A DNA stretch of 64,000 nt from positions 34,494,001 to 34,558,000 of the forward strand of contig JAWZYU010000005.1 of NCBI GenBank assembly GCA_038380435.1, read 5' to 3'. Position 1 is the first letter of the stretch. Each line of letters begins with the position of its first letter. This stretch comes from Ryuthela nishihirai (Eukaryota > Arthropoda > Arachnida > Araneae > Heptathelidae). Of this stretch, positions 11,620 to 23,440 are shown in pieces. A model generated the notes under the pieces. The model was not told the DNA's origin, made no database searches, and saw only the letters and a list, made by a program, of their open reading frames with translations. Both the position numbers and the translations under genes were made by a program.

Positions 11620-13045
11620 ATGCCTGGACGATGCAGGCGCACAACATTTGTTCAGTTAGCGGAGTTTGAGCGAGGTCGTATAGTGGGTCTTTGGGAAGCA
11701 AGTTGGTCTTTTCGTCAAATTGTACACCGCATTGAATGAGAGGTATCGGCTGTGGTACGATGGTGGCGTCGATGGTCACAAGAGAATTCACACATTCGCA
11801 GACGTGGTTCCTTGCAACACAGGGTTATGGACTCAGAGAGGTTTGGCGTATCAGAAGGCTGTGGTGGCAGAGCGGACGGCTATGGCGTCCCAAATTCGAT
11901 TTTCTGTCATAACAAGGATGTTTACAAGAACGATATGCAATCATCTTTTGGAAGCAGGACTATGGGCACGCTTGCGGCTGGCATGGTTACCACTGTCACC
12001 TAGTCATTGTCGAGCACTTTTGCAGTGGTGTCAAGAACGAGTTCATTGGAGCGAAGAATGGCAGTCTGTGGTCTACAGTGATGAAAGCCGATTCTGCTTA
12101 GGAGCGTCTGATGGTCGTTTACGCTTCTGAAGGCAATAAAGTGAACGGCTTCTTCCATCGTGCATCTGCGAGCGGCACACAGGGCCCACGCCGGGCATCA
12201 TGGTGTTGGCAGCGATTAGTTGTTTGGGTTGGGTTGTTTTACCTCTGAGCGGCACTTTTTTGCACACCATGGGCTAAATGGCCAGGTCACATGGACCCCG
12301 AAGGCTCAGAGAAGGTTGGGGGAGGGGACCCACTGGAACAGCTGTTGGGAGACAGATGGTAGCCTCCCGTCAAGGCCATCCAGCGTGTTGTTTAACGTGC
12401 ACAGGGTATGGCTCTCCCGCACACGGGGCCACGGCTTAACGTCCCATCCGACGGACGGCGGCCTTTCCAAGCCCATCGGTGTCCCCTACTGACCGTGGGC
12501 AGGGCGGGGAATTTTGCGGAGATAAATCTCAACGCTGACCCAGCTGGGACTCGAACCTGGGAACTACAGATTACGAGCCTGGCGCGCTACCGACTGAGAC
12601 ACCCCCGCCCCTGCAGCGATTAGTTATCGTTCTCGTACGTGTATGGTGTTTCTACAGAGTACACTAAATAACAATACGTACGTCAGCGACATCATACAGC
12701 CAGTCGTCCTGCCACATTTGAGTGTAATTTCAAATGCGATATTCCAGCAGGATAATGCCCACCCATATTCCACCCGGGCAACTCAACATGCTCTTCAGGC
12801 AATGTACCAAATCCCTAGACCAGCACGCTCTTTGAACTTGTGTCCAATCGAACATGTCTAGAGCTGGATCGAACAAAGAATCTTCCGCGAACCCGCGGCA
12901 GGTAATGACCATCGCTGAATTACGCGTCCAAGTTGAAAACGCATAAAATGGTATCCCCCAGCGTGATATCCAGCATTTGTACGACCGATTGCATGCCAGA
13001 TTGGAAACTTGTATTGTTGCTCGAAGAGGTTCAACACCTTATTAA
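11620..13045 (+). pseudogene. Tc1-type transposase, frameshifted and SINE-interrupted
   Basis: A Tc1/mariner-superfamily transposase starts at ATG 11,620 with MPGRCRRTTFVQLAEFERG, followed by a stop and frameshifts. Catalytic DDE landmarks remain: YSDESRFCL (first Asp, near 12,078), FQQDNAHPYST (second Asp, near 12,740) and LNLCPIEHV (third acidic residue, near 12,840). The reading ends VARRGSTPY and a stop at 13,045. The paired DNA-binding domain is expected near residues 1-110 and is split over two frames. A SINE interrupts the catalytic domain at 12,222-12,612. No active protein can be made. Terminal repeats were not located with confidence. Confidence 0.85.
12222..12612 (-). mobile_element. 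SINE family 1, full-length, inside Tc1 transposase
   Basis: A complete reverse-oriented SINE 1 bounded by a perfect 13-bp duplication GCAGCGATTAGTT (12,209-12,221 and 12,613-12,625). The sequence is very close to the copies at 10,035, 28,603 and 53,103, so these insertions are probably recent relative to the Tc1 copy. Confidence 0.9.
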
Positions 13046-13049
13046 AATG

Positions 13050-16000
13050 TCATCATCATCATCACCATCATTCTCAAGCAGCCAGGCACTACGGAGGTCC
13101 AACCAGACCGTGCAATTTAGTTCTTCAAGCAAGTCTGTCCTGAGCTACATCTGCTGCATCTGGCCACTGCACACCAATTCAAATAAGGTTCTGTTTGACA
13201 TTGTCTGCCCACCGCATCCTAGGTCTCCCCTTCTTTCTGAGGCCTTTAGGCACACTGTTCATAACCCTATTTGCTAATTTATAATTTTCCATACGGGCAA
13301 CATGGCCAAACCAACGGAGTCTCTCTCTGTACAATATGCTGCTTAAAGGAGGTTGCAGACTCCTTTGCCTAACCTCATCATTAGTTACAAAGTTAAACCA
13401 CCTAATACTCAAGATACTGCGTAAGCATCTGGAATCAAAAGCATCTAGTTTCCTGTTATCTTGTTTACAAAGTGTCCAAGTTTCACTACCATAACTAACC
13501 CTAGAAAAACCAAACTATTATACAGTCTAATTTTCGCTTTAGGTGTATACGCCTATTTCTCCACACTCTCCATAGATTCTTAAAAGTCCCGGCAGCAATC
13601 CCTATTCGTCTGTTAATCTCATGCCGCACATCACCATTATCTGTTACATAGCTCCCAAGATAATTAAACTGTGACACCTGCTCAAGACTGCAACCATTCA
13701 GGTTAACTGAATCACAGCTTTCCTGACCAATTTTCATCACTTTAGTTTTCTCTCTTTTTATAACCAAACCTACTCTACTACCAGTCTCATCAACAGTTCG
13801 AATGAAAGAGTTCATCTCATCAACATGATTTGCCAAAAGGGCTAAATCATGAGCATAATCTAAATCAGACATTTTCTTATCTCCAGCCCATTTAAAGCCA
13901 AAATCTTTCCCTTCAAGTGAATTTCGCGTAACATAATCAATAACCAAGCTAAAGAGAAAAGGAGACAAAATGCACCTTTGTCGAACACCAGAAGTAATGC
14001 TAAACCAATTGCTACAAGCCTTACCAACTCACACACACGACTCAGTGTTATTATAGAAAGCTATCGTTGTTATTAAGGCAGCAGTGTTAAGGGCAGCAGA
14101 AACCGTGATCCAAGACTGAAAGTCATTGGATGAAATACAATTCACTCACACACAAGACTCAGTGTTACCAACTCACACATACGACTTCACGATTACCAAC
14201 GACAGCGATTTCACGATTACGACACGAGATTACCAACTCACACACACGACTCAGTGTTATGATAGAGAGCTATCGTTGTTATTAAGACAGCAGTGTTAAG
14301 GGCAGCAGAAACCGTGTTATCGTTATGCTAACTAACTTGTCTGGTATGCCATTCGATCTCTCACAATCAACCATAAATTATGACGATCACCAGAGTCGAA
14401 AGTCTTTCTATAATCAACAAAGCTCGCAACCAAAGGTTTCTGAAACTCTAAACATTTCTCAAGAATCTGCCTAAGTGAAAATATCTGATCCACACATCCC
14501 CTACCACTTCTGAATCCACATTGCTCATCACACAATTGACTGTCAACCAGATTCTTACTTCTATTAGGCACAATCATGGAAAGAACTTTACCTGGAACAG
14601 AGAGTAGGCTGATACCCCTATAATTATCACGAGAACTGCGATCACGTTTTTTTGGAAATAGGGATAATAATAGCAAATAGGGATAATAATAGCTCTGGTA
14701 AAATCCTTAGGAACCATGCCTTTATCATAAAAGATATTCAAAATTTCAGTCATCCAAGTGGTAACAGAAACATTCCCAGCTATAAGCATTTCCCTAGTAA
14801 TTTCATCTACCCCTGGGGATTTATGTAGTTTAAGTTTAGAAACCGCCAAAATAACTTCAGAATATGTTATAGAGCCAAAATTAGAGCACCAATGCATGTA
14901 TCATCATTGCAAACAATAGGAATAGAACTAACCACAATGTTTAGAACATCACTGAAATGCTCAGCCCACCCAGCCATGACAGAATCCTCACTTCTATAAC
15001 CTTACCTTGTTTATCCTTCTATCCCTGCATACCTGTCCGTTTTCTACCACACAAAACATTAACTATGTGGTACAGCTCTCTGGTGTTATGCTGTCTAACT
15101 GCTTCCTCGTCTTTGTCAGCCAAGCCATCAAGCCAAAGATTCTTGTCAGCAGCTAACTGATCCTTTATATGTTTATTAAGCTCTCTGTAATACTTTCTAT
15201 TAGGAGTAGTAGGGTATTGATGAAGGAAATTCCTGCAGTTCTTTCTTTCTGAAATAAGCTCAAGTGCCTTATCACTTAAATAATTCTGGCTCCTCTGCTC
15301 CTTTTCCCTAAAAGAGTATTATTAGTTTCCAAAACAGCCTGTTTAAAATGGTCCCATTCTTCCTCAACTTCAGTAGTAAGCAAACCATGACTGTCATAAT
15401 GTCTAAGTAACCTATCATGGTAAGCTTTAGCTATAACTGGGTCTTTCAGAGCTTCAGTATCAAAGGTAAAATTTGTAACCCTAGCACAACACTTTTTAAG
15501 TTTAAGTTGCATGACACTTTTAACAAGGTAATGGTCAGATCCAATTTCAGCTCCCCTATATGACCTGGTATTCCTAACAGAACCAGCCCATTTGCTGTTA
15601 ATTAATATATAATCAATCATATTCTTATGCACCCATGTGTACTTATGTATGTCGCGGTGTTTGTAATAAGTGTTAGTTATTCTGAAACCATTGAGTTTAC
15701 TTACCTGTAGGAGACGTTGCCCATTTCAATTGCAGCTACCAATGCCAAAAGAGCCTATCACCCCTCCCCAAAGGTCAGTCAGTACCAACGTTGGCAGAGT
15801 TGGTACTTTGGTCAGAGTCAGTCACCAAGAACAAGGGTAATATCTCCTTTCTTGACAGATTTCGAAGTATCCTGAAGTTGTCCGTAAAACCTATCCTTCT
15901 CACCCTCATTGGCATCCTCAGTGAGGGCATAACAGCAGATAACATTCAAGTCTTTAACGCTTGTCTGAAAATTTTCTGTAAGAAAACTTTCATTAATGCA

Positions 16001-17765
16001 CTCATATCCTAGAAGAGCATCACTTGCGTGTATGCTGAGAAGCAGACCCACGCCTTGGTGATGTTTATTATCGTTCATCGCTGAAGAGAGATATTTAAGA
16101 TTATTTTTTAGAATCTGACCTTTATTTGTCCATCTGGTCTCTTGCAAGCCGAGAATATCTAAATTATAACGGTGGAATTATTATGTGAGGACATCAAGAG
16201 AAAAAGCTCTGTGCAGAGTCCTCACATTCCAACTACCTATGGAGAGAAAATGGTTAGTGGGATGTTTAAAGAAACTATGTTTATTGAGAGAGGGAATGCA
16301 GACAATATCAAAGAGCCCCTTAATCGCAGACATGGGGCAAAGACCCGTTCCCCCACCACTAAAGGCTGAAGCCATCTACACTGGAAGACTTTCCCCAATG
16401 TAGAATTTGACGATGCCAGTAGAAGCAAAGAGTTCAGGTGCCTGCGATTCTAAGCACAGTCATACAAAGTATGCTGTGTTAGAGTACTTGTGACTGCAGT
16501 TCCAGTCTTCCTGGAACAGACAGTAGACTAGTAGTTCTAAGCACAATCATACAAGTATGCTGTGTGGAGGCAGACAGGGCTACTACTCTACTCTCTGTTC
16601 CAGGGAAAGTTCTTTGCATGACTGTGCTTCAGGATTATCCACCAGCAGTTCAACATATCCTGTGAATCTATTCATTTGGGGCTGTCAACCAACAAACAAA
16701 CAGAAAACACAGCGGAAGATTTTCCCTCCACAGAAGCCCACCAGTGCAGCAAATTCAGGATCCATAATTCATTTCAGTGGGTTTATATGGTAAGCACCAG
16801 GACCCTTTGTGGTTGACCACTCCTCAGCAGGATAGGAAAAAAAAAGAAAAGTAGCCAGAGTTGACCAGATAAGTAGGCCAAACTAATCTGGCAGCCTTCC
16901 GCTTCCGTTCACTTCCAGAAGAGAGTATCTCTTTTGAAAGGTACTAACGGTCTGCACCACGAGAAGGCGGGGTCGGACATTAGGTTCTAGGCCTGGCCGG
17001 TTCTATGCATCATCACAGGGGATTGGTGCATAGCTCTCTTTCCAGTGACTCCCTAGCTACCATTGCCTTCTGTAAAATGAAATACTCCTTAAAAGGTAAA
17101 ATAGACATTGAATCACTTCACACGTGTGATCACTGTCCTTTCTCTCAACAAGTAGTTTCTGCTAAATGAATCTCATGGATTACTCTTCAATTGTTAATGG
17201 TGCTATTTTTTCAATGTAGAAGAAATGAGGCAAAGGCCTGTTTCACTACTAAATGCTGAAGCCATCTGCACTGGAAGATTTCCTCCAATGAAGGTTTGAC
17301 GATGCCCGTAGAAGCAAGAGTTTAGGTACCAGCGATGACTTCAGATCAGGATTATCCTGTGAGTCTATTACCTTGGTCAACCTACAAACAAACAGAAAAT
17401 ACGGCGGGAGATTCTCCCTCAACAGAAGCCCTACAGTGCAGAAAATTCAGGACCCATAATCAATCTCAGAGACATTATTCAATTCCGGTTGGTGTATATG
17501 GTCAGCACCAGGACCTTGTGCGGCTGATCACTCCTCAGCAGGGTAGGGAAAAATAGAGAAAAATAGCCATAGTTGTCCAGATCAGTAGGTCACACTGACC
17601 TGGCAGCATTCCCATTCCGTTTCCTTCCACAAGAGAGTATCTGTTTTAAAAGGTACTAAGGGTCTACACCACGAGAAGGCGGGATCGGACTTTAGGTGGT
17701 ACGATGTCGGTTCTAGGCATCATCACAGGGGATTGGTGCATAGGTCTCCTTTCAGTGACTACCTA
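13050..17765 (-). mobile_element. RTE-type LINE, copy C with duplicated 5' region
   Basis: On the minus strand the copy starts near 17,765 and ends in the tail near 13,050-13,072. The endonuclease begins near 16,375 (frame with GSWNVRTLHRAFSLDVL). The RT pieces are at 14,897-14,332 (GFRSGRGCVDQIFSLRQIL) and 13,968-13,501 (LDYAHDLALLANHVDEMNS; the usual YADD is YAHD here). Two frames overlap near 14,580-14,670, where 'aatagggataataatagc' is duplicated and shifts the frame. The non-coding 5' segment occurs twice (about 16,400-17,050 and 17,220-17,765), suggesting a tandem 5' UTR duplication. About 270 bp of rearranged sequence sits at 14,060-14,330. Confidence 0.85.
14022..14330. repeat. Rearranged tandem duplication inside RTE copy C
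   Basis: The segment ending 'cacacacgactcagtgttat..agctatcgtt' occurs twice (about 14,027-14,070 and 14,233-14,280). Between and after the copies lies foreign sequence 'gcagtgttaagggcagcagaaaccgtg', itself present twice (14,081-14,107 and 14,289-14,315). A longer version of that sequence is found beside the Tc1 pseudogene at 11,448-11,500. Copy D has none of this at the matching place (19,735-19,790). Confidence 0.7.
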
Positions 17766-17789
17766 GCTACCGTTTACAGAATGTTACGT

Positions 17790-17930
17790 TGTGTATTTAT
17801 GGAAATAATGGGAATCGAAAATAAAACAATATGCAAAATATTTCAATACGACCGTTTCTGCTTCAATTTTGTCGAGCAGTATAATTACTGATTTTGAGAA
17901 AAATAGTCGCTTTAGAGAAAAAGACTTTGA
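17790..17930 (+). repeat. Inverted repeat partner of 26,070-26,212
   Basis: The block around 'atatttcaatacgaccgttt' and 'gtcgagcagtataattactgattttgag' is found again in reverse complement at 26,070-26,212 with about a dozen differences and small gaps. The pair encloses RTE copy D and its nested insertions. It could be the ends of a larger element or a segmental duplication. Confidence 0.65.
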
Positions 17931-18790
17931 TACTATCAACCTGTCAATATAGCTGGTTCAATTCATTCGATTGTACACGCTTTAATTTTTTCTCTAGATC
18001 TGAGCTTCGTAATTGGTAAATATTAGAAAAAGAGTACTTATTGTCAACATAAATACTCTGTTACAATTTAATATTATTATTTCCCTTTCGTTTTGCCTAT
18101 TCACTAATCATTAACGTAATGCAGATGCTGAACTGCTTTTGAACACTTTCAAAATCAACCAGCACATTAAATATAAAACCTACACTGCAATTTAACTTTT
18201 ATTAGGCAGATTTTACTAAAACTAATTATATAACTAACTGTGAGTCATAAAGAGAGAAGTTTTAGATGTGCTGAAGGAAAAATAAGACGTCACAAATTGA
18301 AGACTAAAGAAAAAGTAAACTGGTGATATGAAATCCTGACAATATTTTCATAAAGGATTCCCATGACAGATTTCCTCTAATATTTTAGATGGTAAAATTC
18401 CCATCATCATTCACTTGATAACATCACGTTGCTTTATAAGGGCCTTTGTAATGTTTTCTTATTCCTGAGATAAATATATCATCACAACGTATGACTGAAC
18501 GTTCTTGTTAAAATAATATCGTAAGTCTTCTGGCAACAACGGTACATTAACGGTTGCCACAAAAGTAAAATCAATTACTGCGAATTTCTTTAGCGTTAAA
18601 TTAATACTAACTTTTTGAAATCTACTCGAGATTTTGAAAACAAGAATTCTATATAAATGCATTTAGAAAATATAAATGTAAGAGTATATCAATTTACGAA
18701 ACTGCATCTGACAAGGCAAATATCTAAATAATTTGAGGAAATGCAATCTTATAGAGAAATCAATTTGAATACATTCCAGCGCGCAAATAT
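17931..18790. other. Unassigned AT-rich DNA
   Basis: No convincing gene or repeat is visible between the inverted repeat and the 3' tail of RTE copy D. Confidence 0.4.
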
Positions 18791-19027
18791 TTCTACTTCA
18801 TCATCATCATCATCCTCCTCAAGCAACCATGGGCTACGGAGGTCCAACCAGACCATGCAATTTAGTTCTTCAAGCAAGTCTGTCCTGAGCTACATCTGCT
18901 GCATCTGGCCACTGCCATTGTCTGCCCACCGCATTCTAGGTCTCCCACTCTTTGTGAGGGCTTTAGGCACACTGTTCATAACCCTATTTGCTAATTTATA
19001 ATTTTCCATACGGGCAACATGGCCAAA

Positions 19028-20193
19028 TCAACAGAGTCTCTCTCTGTACAATATGCTGCTTAAAGGAGGTTGCAGACTCCTTTGCCTAACCTCATTATTA
19101 GTTACAAAGTTAAACCACCTAATACGCAAGATACTGCGTAAGCATCTAGAATCAAAAGCATCTAGTTTCTTGTTACCTTGTTTACGAAGTGTCCAGGTTT
19201 CACTACCATAACTAACCCTAGAAAGAACCAAACTATTATACAGTCTAATTTTAGTCTTTAGGTATATACGCCTATTTCTCCACACTCTCCATAGATTCTT
19301 AAAAGTCCCGGCAGCAATCCCTATTCGTCTGTTAATCTCATGCCGCACATCACCATTATCTGTTACATAGCTCCCAAGGTAATTAAACTGTGACACCTGC
19401 TCAAGACTGCAACCATTCAGATAAATTGAATCACCTGCCTGACCAATTTTCATCACTTTAGTTTTCTCTCTGTTTATAACCAAATCTACTCTACTACCAG
19501 TCTCATCAACAGCTCGAATGAAAGAGTTCATCTCATCAACATCATTTGCCAAAAGGGCTAAATCATCAGCATAATCTAAATCAGAAATTTTCATATCTCC
19601 AGTCCATTTAAGGCCAAAATCTTTCCCTTGAAGTGAATTTCGCATAACATAATCAATAACCAAGCTAAAGAGAAAAGGAGACAAAATGCACCCTTGTCGA
19701 ACACCAGAAGTAATGCTAAACCAATTGCTACAAGCCTTACCAATTCACACACACGACTCAGTGTTATTATACAGAGAGCTATCGTTATGTTAACTAACTT
19801 GTCTGGTATGCCATTCGATCTCACAATCAACCATAAATTATGACGATCACCAGAGTCGAAAGTCTTTCTATAATCAACAAAGCTAGCAACCAAAGGTTTC
19901 TGAAACTCTAAACATTTCTCAAGAATCTGCCTAAGTGAAAATATCTGATCCACACATCCCCTACCACTTCTGAATATACATTGCTCATCACGCAATTGAC
20001 TGTCAACCAGATTCTTACTTCTATTAAGCACAATCATGGAAAGAACTTTACCTGGAACAGAGAGTAGGCTGATACCCCTATAGTTATCACAAGAACTGCG
20101 ATCACCTTTTTTGAAAATAGGGATAACAATAGCTCTGGTAAAATCTTTAGGAACCATGCCTTTATCATAAAGGATATTCAGAATTTCAGTCAT
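19028..20193 (-). pseudogene. Reverse transcriptase domain of RTE copy D
   Basis: Two overlapping frames (20,193-19,591 and 19,684-19,028) carry the polymerase. DRSSCDNYRGISLLSVPGK, FRSGRGCVDQIFSLRQIL and VDYRKTFDS are in the first. MSPFLFSLVIDYVMRNS, LDYADDLALLANDVDEMNS (catalytic YADD) and FNYLGSYVTDNGDVRHEI are in the second. They are joined by a frameshift near 19,680, next to the usual 'QGCILSPFLF' turn, and a stop at 20,194 precedes the fingers. Conservation of the catalytic Asp pair shows the decay is recent. The domain copies LINE RNA into the nicked target. Confidence 0.85.
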
Positions 20194-20881
20194 TCAAGTG
20201 GTAACCGAAACATTCCCAGCTCTAAGCATTTCCGTAGTAATTTCATCTACCCCTGGAGATTTATGTAGTTTAAGTGTAGAAACAGCCAAAATAACTTCAG
20301 ATTGTGTTATAGGGCCAACAATAAAGCCACCAATGCATCTATCATCATTGCAAACAATGGGAATAGAACTAACCACATTGTTTAGAATATCACTGAAATG
20401 GCCCTGATAACATATCTAATAAAACATTAAAACATCTTCCTGGGAAATGGTTACTTTTTATTTTAAAAAATTTTAATGAAATCTGGAAATCAGGAATTTT
20501 ACCCCCCCCCCCCACCAATGGCTTGAAAATTATATGATATTTATACATAAAACAGAAAAAGATTTTAAAGAGTTAGATTCTTATAGTCCAATATGCTTGT
20601 CTTCAAATATACTAAAACTATATGAGAGATTAATTAACTATTTGAGAGATTAATTAACTCCAGACTAACCTGATATATTGAAAACAACAATATTCTGAGT
20701 AAACACTCTTATGGTTTTAGACCAGGTAAATCAACAAAAGATTTACTCTTACATTTTATTTCTGATATAGAACATGCTATTTCCAATAAACATTACCTTG
20801 TTGCTCTAATTGTAGATATTAAAAATGCCTTCGACTCTATTAATCACAATGCTTTACTTTTTAAACTAATAAATCTTGGAT

Positions 20882-22260
20882 TTCATGGAAATATTTATAA
20901 ATTTCTATTTAATATTATCACAAAAAACCTTTAAAGTCAAAATTAAAAATTATTTATCTCCTACATATCCAATCAATACTGGAATCATTCAAGGTGATAT
21001 TCTATCACCTAATTTACTCAACTTATTCTTACATGATCTCCCTGAACAGTTCACTCCTAATATTAATTTTGGCATTTATGCTGATGACATAATTATATGG
21101 TCTCATCATAACAATTTAAACATTATAAAAAATACTCTACAACACAACATAGACAACTTATCAAACTTTTGTAAAACATGGAACCTCAACATTTCTTCAG
21201 AAAAAACTATTATCATTCCATTTTTTAAAAATAAATTACCTTTTAAAAAATGAAACATATTTTTAAATGGCAAAAAAATCAAAATTGTTAAAGACAAAAT
21301 TTTTAGGCTTACATTTTGACTCTAAACTTAAATGGAATAAACAAATTAATCATGCAATCATAACAGCTAATAAATTATTCCAATTATTAAAATATCTTGG
21401 CCACTCTTCCTGGGGATGTATCACAAAAAATTTATTATTAATTTATAAAAATTTAATAGCACCTAAATATCAATATTGGATAGCACTCCTAAACAATTTA
21501 TCTCAACCTAACATTTCTAAACAAGAAAGCGTTCAAACAAAAATTATCAGACCCCATCATAACAGCTAAAAATGAAACATATTTTTAATATTCATGGAAA
21601 TATTTATAAATTTCTATTTAATATTATCACAAAAAACCTTTAAAGTCAAAATTAAAAATTATTTATCTCCTACATATCCAATCAATACTGGAATCATTCA
21701 AGGTGATATTCTATCACCTAATTTACTCAACTTATTCTTACATGATCTCCCTGAACAGTTCACTCCTAATATTAATTTTGGCATTTATGCTGATGACATA
21801 ATTATATGGTCTCATCATAACAATTTAAACATTATAAAAAATACTCTACAACACAACATAGACAACTTATCAAACTTTTGTAAAACATGGAACCTCAACA
21901 TTTCTTCAGAAAAAACTATTATCATTCCATTTTTTAAAAATAAATTACCTTTTAAAAAATGAAACATATTTTTAAATGGCAAAAAAATCAAAATTGTTAA
22001 AGACAAAATTTTTAGGCTTACATTTTGACTCTAAACTTAAATGGAATAAACAAATTAATCATGCAATCATAACAGCTAATAAATTATTCCAATTATTAAA
22101 ATATCTTGGCCACTCTTCCTGGGGATGTATCACAAAAAATTTATTATTAATTTATAAAAATTTAATAGCACCTAAATATCAATATTGGATAGCACTCCTA
22201 AACAATTTATCTCAACCTAACATTTCTAAACAAGAAAGCGTTCAAACAAAAATTATCAGA
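20882..22260 (+). repeat. Tandem duplication of 670 bp in the nested LINE
   Basis: 20,882-21,551 and 21,591-22,260 appear identical or nearly so: the encoded 122-residue RT peptides are the same. The 39-bp joint (21,552-21,590) is not random. 'catcataacagctaa' matches 21,356-21,370 and 'aaatgaaacatatttttaa' matches 21,248-21,266. The second copy continues into the intact downstream RT, while the first ends at the joint. Confidence 0.9.
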
Positions 22261-22662
22261 CACGTATTAGGAATCCCAAAAGGTAGTAAAAACATAGATT
22301 TATATGCGGATACTGCCATCCCACCCATTATAATTAATAAAAAATACCTACTATCAAATCTAATATTCAGAATTTTTTCCAAAAATAAATTACACCCCAT
22401 CATAGATAAAATCACCAATAATTTTATTTGTAATTCTTTCTCTAATATCAATCAAACTCAACAATTAATAGAAATTATATCACAAAATCTAAGTGGAGAT
22501 CATATACCTAATTTTCCACCTTGGACAAGTTGTCCTCCAATCGTATCTTTAGACATACCAGGAATCATAAAAAAAAATAATCTAAACACAGATCAACTCC
22601 TAACTCTAACAAACTTACACATGGACAACACTTATAAACATCATATTATAAATTTTCACTGA
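21594..22662 (+). pseudogene. Reverse transcriptase core and thumb of the nested LINE
   Basis: Two frames cover the domain. 21,594-21,962 has IIQGDILSPNLLNLFLHDL and GIYADDIIIWS with the catalytic Asp pair. 21,976-22,662 begins with KFLGLHFDSKLKWN (thumb) and continues to a stop just before the RNase H frame. A 1-bp type shift near 21,960 and another near 22,655 break the polyprotein. The same core is present a second time upstream (20,876-21,253) because of the tandem duplication. Confidence 0.85.
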
Positions 22663-23050
22663 TGGTTCATATAATGATACCACAAAAACATCATCAGGAG
22701 CTTTCATATGCCCAAACTTTAATAAATCCAATTCCTTTAAATTTAACCAACAGTCTTCAATCATAATTGCTGAAACATTAGCCATCATTTTAGCAGTTAA
22801 ATGGGCATTAAATTTCCATAATTCTTCCATAGTCATCTTTTCTGATTGCAAATCTGCAATAGAACTTCTATACACTAATCCTTATAAATCAAAATATCCT
22901 ATCTTTTCAAATGATATTCACATTTTAATATTTGAACATATTTCACAAAATAACTTTATTTACATTCAATGGATACCCTCTCATACTGGCATAACTGGTA
23001 ATGATGAAGCTGACTTATTAGCTAAGCAAGCACAAAATAATACAAATATA
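22651..23050 (+). pseudogene. RNase H domain of the nested LINE
   Basis: This frame, which has no ATG of its own, shows all four catalytic acidic positions of an RNase HI fold: FTDGSYND (Asp), IIAETLAII (Glu), IFSDCKSAIE (Asp) and GNDEADLLAKQA (Asp). WIPSHTGITGN precedes the last Asp, as expected. RNase H removes the RNA template from the cDNA hybrid. The frame stays open until a 214-bp MITE interrupts the polyprotein at 23,054. Confidence 0.85.
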
Positions 23051-23053
23051 ATA

Positions 23054-23267
23054 CAGTCGCTCAAAAAAGTATCCGAACGCTATGGTCGATTACGACATTC
23101 AGAAAAAATATCTGGCACCGATTTTTTTAGAAATTAGTGATCTGACAACCTTCGTGTCACGTGACACAAAGGTTGCCAGATCACTAATTTCTAAAAAAAT
23201 CGGTGCCAGATATTTTTTCTGAATGTTGTAATCGACCATAGCGTTCGGATACTTTTTTGAGCGACTG
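23054..23267. mobile_element. Palindromic Tc1/mariner MITE
   Basis: A 214-bp, almost perfect palindrome with ends CAGTCGCTCAAAAAAGTATC, flanked by TA on both sides (23,052-23,053 and 23,268-23,269), the Tc1/mariner target duplication. It has no coding capacity. Related copies lie at 32,321-32,513, a half copy at 53,690-53,776 and short pieces at 59,697-59,745 and 61,880-61,930. Confidence 0.92.
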
Positions 23268-23385
23268 TACAAACTCCTTTTTTCATATACACACATAAAC
23301 AGAAAAATAAAACACTTCTATTTGATGAAACTCAACAATACTTTCAAACAAATGCAACAAACTCTCATAGGTATCTTATATTATA

Positions 23386-23440
23386 TTTTTGAGGCCAAAA
23401 TCATAAAATTCAAAAATTCAATGATTTTGGCCTCAAAAAA
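23386..23440. repeat. Short inverted repeat in the nested LINE
   Basis: TTTTTGAGGCCAAAATCAT and ATGATTTTGGCCTCAAAAA flank a 17-bp A-rich spacer. It looks like a small hairpin insertion or inversion at the end of the LINE coding region. Confidence 0.7.

Noticed and set aside
13179..13412. Independent small genes among the RTE pieces (13,179-16,375; 19,028-20,376; 24,098-25,518)
   Set aside because: They are fragments of one broken LINE polyprotein, in order on the minus strand.
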